Positions 59,796 through 64,000 of a DNA stretch of 64,000 bases are shown here, one piece after another; positions within the stretch are counted from its first letter, which is position 1, and every line of letters begins with the position of its first letter. Where the stretch lies: contig NZ_KB899297.1 in assembly GCF_000378145.1 (NCBI RefSeq), forward strand, positions 1 to 64,000, given 5' to 3'. Origin of the DNA: Saccharibacillus kuerlensis DSM 22868 (GTDB taxonomy: Bacteria; Bacillota; Bacilli; Paenibacillales; Paenibacillaceae). Below the pieces are notes generated by a model. That model was not told the origin of the DNA and did no database searches. It saw only the letters and a list, made by a program, of their open reading frames with translations. A program made the position numbers and the translations under genes.

Positions 59796-61370
59796 TTAAT
59801 CGGTTCCGGATTCGGAGTCGCCCAGATGTCCCGGCGCATACCGGAACCAGCGAAACGCTGCCGCGGCGGAAGATGCGCTTCCTCCGCCAGAAGCATATAA
59901 TCCCAAATAAACGCCGGTGAAGCCGCCTGCCGTTTCCGAAGACAGCAGCGAACACTCCCCTCGGCCGAAGGGAACGGCCGGGCCTTCAGGCATCGAGTAA
60001 GAGAACTCGTACCATTTGGGATCGGCCTTCACCGTTAGAATGATAGAATTCGCTTCGTAATCGGCCTCGTGCTCGACTTTCCATAGCGTGCCGATTCGCC
60101 GGCGAAAGATGATGCGGCGCCTGCCTGCCTTCTGCGTCAGCGCAATTTCGTAGTGAAACCGCTCGTTCATATAGACGGTAAGGCCCGCTTCTTCGGCTTC
60201 TCTTTCCGGACAGAATTCCAGCAGCGCGGAAGCCTCACAGTGGAAATGCTGCTGCCTGCGACCGAAAAATGCCGGTGAACCCGCATCGTCCAACGTCGCT
60301 TCATTTCCGTAGAGAATAAGCCCTCCGCGTTCTTGATCCAGCTTCCAGCATTCCTCCGGCAGATTGCGTAGTGAATTCCACTCCAGCGGCAGCGCCGATT
60401 GATTGAAGTGGTAGGTTGTTTCTTCAAATGGAGTCTTGTCAGCGGGCAGATTTCCGGTTCCTGTCCTCCCGACTGCTTCACTGGCGTCCCCAATGATCGG
60501 CCAGCCGTCTTCTGTCCAGAACACCGGCGACAGAAACGTCTCCCGTCCCAGATGATGATGCAGGCCCGCAAAAGGCACCGGGGCCGGCCGAATGCCAAGA
60601 AAGACCGCCCACCAGCTGCCGTCCTGGGCTTGCACCAAATCGGCGTGTCCGGTCGCCTGCACCGGATGACCCAAGCTTCGATGGCTGAGGATCGGATTAT
60701 GCGGGCAGCTCTCGAACGGTCCGTACGGTCGCTCGCTGCGCGCTGCTGTTACCATATGTCCATATTCCGTGCCGCCTTCGGCAATGATCAGGTAATATTG
60801 GCTCCCGATCCGGTACAAATGTGGACCTTCCGGCGCTTTGCCGCCCGTTCCGGTCCAAATTAAACGCCGCTCAGTTAGAAGTTCGCCATTTTTCATATCG
60901 ATTTCCGCCTGGTAAATGCCCGCCTGTTCATCGCCGAGAAAGCCGCCTGGACCTGTAATATAAACATGTCCATCTTCATCAAAAAACAACGAAGGATCAA
61001 TGCCCGGCCAGTCCAGCCACACAGGATCGGACCAAGGCCCCTCCGGCTGCTCGGCCCATACATAGAAGTTGCGGAACGATCGAGTGTTCGTCGTGATCAT
61101 ATAGAATCGCCCATTGTGATAACGCAGAGTAGGCGCGAAGATCCCCATCGAACTGAGGCAGCCTTCCAACTCCAGCTGGCTGCGGCGGGTCAAACAATGT
61201 CCAATTTGAGTCCAATTCACCAGATCGCGGCTGCGGAAGATCGGCACTCCCGGGAAATATTGAAAAGAACTGGTGATCAAATAGTAATCCGATTCAACTC
61301 GGCAGATGTTGGGGTCGGGATAAAATCCTGGAATGATCGGCTCGCTGTATGTGCAGATGGACTGATTCAT
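59796..61370 (-). CDS. GH43 glycoside hydrolase, beta-xylosidase/arabinofuranosidase type
   Basis: 524 aa. Five-bladed propeller (1-300): base Asp19 in PGFYPDPNICR, pKa-modulating Asp125 in GIDPSLFFDEDG, acid Glu181 in KAPEGPHLY. A C-terminal concanavalin-like domain (about 320-515) shields the active site in related xylosidases. No signal peptide, so it works inside the cell on imported xylo- or arabino-oligosaccharides. Convergent with the AraC gene. Confidence 0.92.
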   Translation of the reverse strand: MNQSICTYSEPIIPGFYPDPNICRVESDYYLITSSFQYFPGVPIFRSRDLVNWTQIGHCLTRRSQLELEGCLSSMGIFAPTLRYHNGRFYMITTNTRSFRNFYVWAEQPEGPWSDPVWLDWPGIDPSLFFDEDGHVYITGPGGFLGDEQAGIYQAEIDMKNGELLTERRLIWTGTGGKAPEGPHLYRIGSQYYLIIAEGGTEYGHMVTAARSERPYGPFESCPHNPILSHRSLGHPVQATGHADLVQAQDGSWWAVFLGIRPAPVPFAGLHHHLGRETFLSPVFWTEDGWPIIGDASEAVGRTGTGNLPADKTPFEETTYHFNQSALPLEWNSLRNLPEECWKLDQERGGLILYGNEATLDDAGSPAFFGRRQQHFHCEASALLEFCPEREAEEAGLTVYMNERFHYEIALTQKAGRRRIIFRRRIGTLWKVEHEADYEANSIILTVKADPKWYEFSYSMPEGPAVPFGRGECSLLSSETAGGFTGVYLGLYASGGGSASSAAAAFRWFRYAPGHLGDSESGTD

Positions 61371-61584
61371 TGAAAGCTCCTTCCTCGATCCCTGCGATCG
61401 ATAAACTTACTTGTAGATTACTAATTCTCTTCTGCCGAAATAATGCCAAAACCGCATATAAACTTGTTCTAATAAAAGACATTTGAATAGTCTTCGCTGG
61501 TTCGAATATAAAAAAGCATATCTTCTAAATGGGTTATAAATAAGTCGATTGACTAAAAGTTTAAGCCTATGAATTCAAACAAAA
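61371..61584. other. Upstream region of GH43
   Basis: About 210 bases without a gene. AT-rich; expected to hold the GH43 promoter, but no site was resolved. Confidence 0.4.
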
Positions 61585-61630
61585 AAACACCAAAACCCAA
61601 GCCTAATTGATGACTTGGATTTTGGTGTTT
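61585..61630 (-). terminator. Terminator of the second rlmD-like gene
   Basis: AAACACCAAAACCCAAG pairs with CTTGG-TTTTGGTGTTT; minus-strand T-run follows. Starts 13 bases past the stop. Confidence 0.8.
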
Positions 61631-61642
61631 TTAGCGTCGAGC

Positions 61643-63802
61643 TTATTTTGAATTCTGCCGTGTAAGCAATGCCACAGCCTCCACATGCACCGTCTGCGGG
61701 AACATATCTACCGGCTGCACCTTCGTGGTCTTGAATCCTCCGTCTTCCAGCACTCGCAGATCGCGCGCCAGCGTAGCTGGATTGCAAGACACGTACACGA
61801 CTCTCTCCGGCTGCATTTCGATAATCGTCTCCAGCAGGCGGGCGTCGCAGCCTTTACGCGGCGGATCGACGACGATCACGTCCGGCGTGATGCCCTGCTC
61901 TTTCCAGCGTGGAATCACGTCTTCCGACGCGCCGACTTCGAACTCGGCGTTCGTGATGCCGTTGATTTCCGCGTTTTTGCGTGCGTCTTCGATCGCTTCC
62001 TTTACGATCTCGACGCCGTAGACGCGCTTGGCTTTCTGCGCCAGGAACAGCGAGATTGTACCGATACCGCAGTAAGCGTCGATCACCGTCTCGTTCCCTG
62101 TCAGACCTGCGTACTCCAGCGTTTTACCGTACAGTACTTCGGTCTGCGCCGGATTAACCTGGTAGAAGGAGCGGGCCGAAATCGCGAACTTGATATCGCC
62201 GATGTAGTCGTGGATGACTTCCTCGCCCCACAGCACTCGGGTAATATCGCCGAAGATGACGTTCGTCTGACGGGTGTTCACGTTGTGGCAGATGCTTTTC
62301 ACACCGGGTACTCGCTCGGTAATAGCAGCGATCCACTGTTCCGCTTTCGGCAGACGGTCGCTGTTCGTGACCAGTACAACCATCTTCTCCCCTGTGGCAA
62401 AAGCGACCTTCACGACGACATGGCGCAGCAGTCCGCGGCCTGTTTCTTCGTCGTAAGCGGTAATGCCCAGCTCACGGCCGATTTCTTTAACCGCTTCGAC
62501 CATCTCATCGTTGGCTTCGTGCTGGATGATGCACGTCTCCATATCGACGATGCGGTGGCTGCCGCGCGCGTAGAATCCGCCGATCAGACGGCCGTTCTCT
62601 TCGCCCATCGGGACCTGCGCTTTGTTCCGATAGCGCCACGGATCGCTCATACCGAGCGTGGGCGGCACCAAGATACCGCCTGCGTCAGCGCCAAGCGCCG
62701 GAGCAGACACGCCGCCTGCAGCAGCGTCAATGCTGAGTTCTGAAGCAGATACGCTGTCTGCAGCAGCGCTTGTGTCAGCGTCGAGTTCTGGAGCACTCAT
62801 ACCGTCTGCGGCAGCGCTTGTACCGGCGCCGAACGCCTTTGCCAACGAGTTCGGCGCAGCATCGGTACCTGTGCCGTCCGCAGCACTTCCGAACGTTGGA
62901 GCAGTCGCACCGCCTGCGACCTTCTCTGCCGCTTCGCCAGCAATCCGTCCATCCGAATTTTCATCACCTTCGCCGCCGCCGAATCCGGTCTCTTCGAGCG
63001 CTTGAAGAGGCTGCTCCGAAGAAGCTTCAGGCGCATAGCCGATCGCTTCGCTGCCTTCGTTCGCTGCCGAGGAGGCTGCCGATGCTGCTTCGTATGCCGC
63101 GTTGCCCTGCTTCTCTGCTTCGCTCGGCCCTGCCGCATGTGCACCGGCTTCCGCAGTCTCCGTGGAAACCCTTGTACCTTCTTCCAAACCTGTCGCATCC
63201 TTCATTAGCGCCGCTTCGCCGAAAGCTCCATTTGTAGAAGCTGCATTCGTGGAGGCTCCATTCGCAGACTCCGCTTCAAACGTCTGCACGTTCAGCTTCC
63301 CGATTCGCTGAAGACTGTCCGCCACCTGCTGCCTTTTCCACTCCAGCTGTGCCCCGTAGTCCATATGCTGAATCTGACAGCCGCCGCATCGGTCAAAGAT
63401 CTCGCACGGCGCTTCGACGCGAGCCGGGCTCGCTTGAAGCAGCGTATTCATTTTGGCATAGCCATACTGCTTTTTGGTCATTAACACTTTGGCCGAGATC
63501 CGCTCGCCCGGCAGGGCACCCGCTACAAACAGCGTATAGCCGTCTGCACGTCCGACACCCTCGCCGCTGTGATTCATGCCGATAATATCGAGCTGGACTT
63601 CGTCGTTCTTCGCAACCGGCAGGCCGGTAATTTCTTCTTGCGGTCTGGATGCTGTACGCCCACGTCCGGATCCCTGTCTGCCTCCATCGCCGCGCCGGCT
63701 GCTTCCTTGGGCGGTGCGGGAACCCGAATTTCTTCCGCTTCCGCCTCCACGTCCCTGACCTCCGCTTTTTCCCGCGTTTCCGCGGCCGCTGTTGTTTTTC
63801 AT
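61643..63802 (-). CDS. rlmD: 23S rRNA (uracil-5-)-methyltransferase, RlmD family, with a long low-complexity insertion
   Basis: 719 aa. A Gly/Arg/Ser-rich N terminus (1-55, RGG-like) precedes a TRAM domain (about 62-127). Fe-S cysteines are Cys133, Cys139, Cys142 and the one in METCIIQH. Then an insertion of about 205 residues (about 173-378) of Ala/Gly/Ser/Glu with repeats such as TSAAADSVSASELSIDAAAG interrupts the protein just before the conserved PTLGMSDPWRYRNKAQ. The methyltransferase domain follows, with DAYCGIGTISLF, VVDPPRKGCD and nucleophile Cys673 in VSCNPATLARD. Paralogue of the gene at 14835. Active-site residues are intact, so it is probably functional. Confidence 0.9.
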   Translation of the reverse strand: MKNNSGRGNAGKSGGQGRGGGSGRNSGSRTAQGSSRRGDGGRQGSGRGRTASRPQEEITGLPVAKNDEVQLDIIGMNHSGEGVGRADGYTLFVAGALPGERISAKVLMTKKQYGYAKMNTLLQASPARVEAPCEIFDRCGGCQIQHMDYGAQLEWKRQQVADSLQRIGKLNVQTFEAESANGASTNAASTNGAFGEAALMKDATGLEEGTRVSTETAEAGAHAAGPSEAEKQGNAAYEAASAASSAANEGSEAIGYAPEASSEQPLQALEETGFGGGEGDENSDGRIAGEAAEKVAGGATAPTFGSAADGTGTDAAPNSLAKAFGAGTSAAADGMSAPELDADTSAAADSVSASELSIDAAAGGVSAPALGADAGGILVPPTLGMSDPWRYRNKAQVPMGEENGRLIGGFYARGSHRIVDMETCIIQHEANDEMVEAVKEIGRELGITAYDEETGRGLLRHVVVKVAFATGEKMVVLVTNSDRLPKAEQWIAAITERVPGVKSICHNVNTRQTNVIFGDITRVLWGEEVIHDYIGDIKFAISARSFYQVNPAQTEVLYGKTLEYAGLTGNETVIDAYCGIGTISLFLAQKAKRVYGVEIVKEAIEDARKNAEINGITNAEFEVGASEDVIPRWKEQGITPDVIVVDPPRKGCDARLLETIIEMQPERVVYVSCNPATLARDLRVLEDGGFKTTKVQPVDMFPQTVHVEAVALLTRQNSK

Positions 63803-63816
63803 CTATGTTCACTTCT

Positions 63817-63900
63817 TTCGCTTGTATTGATCTTGTTCTTTCGCTTCTATAGATCTTTCTTTCGTTTCTATAGATCTTTCTTTCGCTTGTATAAATCTTG
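63817..63900. repeat. 21-base tandem repeats in the leader of the second rlmD-like gene
   Basis: Units based on TTTCGCTTCTATAGATCTTT run from 63839 (63839-63859, 63860-63880, and a diverged 63881-63900), with an older degenerate copy at 63817-63838. On the minus strand they lie just upstream of the start codon. One frame through them is open from ATG 63917 and encodes repeats like RKIYRNERKIYRSER. Beyond 63917 only about 80 bases of AT-rich sequence remain before the window ends. Confidence 0.75.
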
Positions 63901-64000
63901 TTATTGTACTCGTTCATGCTGTAAAAAATACAGGATTATGGCGGTCAAACTATTCTTTTGCCTCGGCAAGTTGCACTTTTTACAACATTTCCACCTTGTT

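Overview
The window looks like a chromosomal segment of a Gram-positive, low-to-mid GC Firmicute. It is most likely a member of the Paenibacillaceae (Paenibacillus or Saccharibacillus type). The grounds are strong AGGAGG-type ribosome binding sites, lipoboxes on solute-binding proteins, and Bacillus-type families: CcpN/YqfL, a YclNOPQ-like siderophore importer, PaiA, a YvbJ/TcaA-like protein and class I Fda. Many carbohydrate-use genes sit beside LacI and AraC regulators. No rRNA, tRNA, CRISPR array or intact transposase was found. Species assignment is inference.

Layout. 1-3.5 kb: a dispersed hairpin repeat, a DbpA/YxiN-type DEAD-box helicase and a DUF3500 lipoprotein. 3.5-6.6 kb: a hexuronate branch (fructuronate reductase and uxuA) with the frameshifted tail of a sugar-binding protein. 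6.7-9 kb: a truncated CPBP protease, a degenerate receiver protein and a Dus enzyme. 9.1-13.2 kb: a Fur-box-controlled siderophore ABC operon. 13.3-19.9 kb: an AT-rich GGDEF gene, an RlmD-like rRNA methyltransferase, a divergent SDR/TetR pair with repeated operator half-sites, and a membrane protein. 20-21 kb: a gene-free stretch packed with repeats. 21-25.5 kb: two zinc-ribbon membrane proteins and sstT. 25.5-30.2 kb: a histidine phosphatase, a spermidine-synthase-like protein, a TetR-MFS efflux unit and a CDF metal exporter. 30.3-33.4 kb: a second repeat array, then ccpN-yqfL-glpX, a gluconeogenesis control unit. 33.8-41.7 kb: an acyltransferase, an internally deleted chemoreceptor, Bcr/CflA efflux, and an ABC-2 exporter beside an AgrC/AgrA-type LytTR two-component system. 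42-48.5 kb: pnuC, a recombinase-like protein without its catalytic serine paired with an SF0329-type protein, SulP-UspA, Nudix, paiA and marR. 48.8-55.1 kb: an alpha-glucoside operon (lacI, GH13, binding protein, two permeases) with several copies of one palindromic operator. 55.4-61.4 kb: fda, GH1, an AraC regulator and GH43. 61.6-63.8 kb: a second RlmD-like gene with a long low-complexity insertion.

How the genes work together. Sugar side: GH13, GH1, GH43, the ABC importer without its own ATPase, and the uxu genes supply sugars and uronates. Fda, GlpX, CcpN and YqfL govern the glycolysis/gluconeogenesis balance. Defence and homeostasis side: Fur-regulated siderophore uptake, two MFS pumps, a CDF exporter, PaiA and an ABC-2 exporter that may be driven by the LytTR system.

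The unusual material is the non-coding repeats (1-270, 20167-20808, 30356-30541), the gene remnants left by deletions (3.5, 6.7, 35.1 and 57.0 kb), the recombinase-like/SF0329 pair, and the RlmD insertion. No complete, clearly new multi-gene system could be demonstrated from sequence alone. The best leads are the recombinase-like/SF0329 pair and the hairpin-array repeats.
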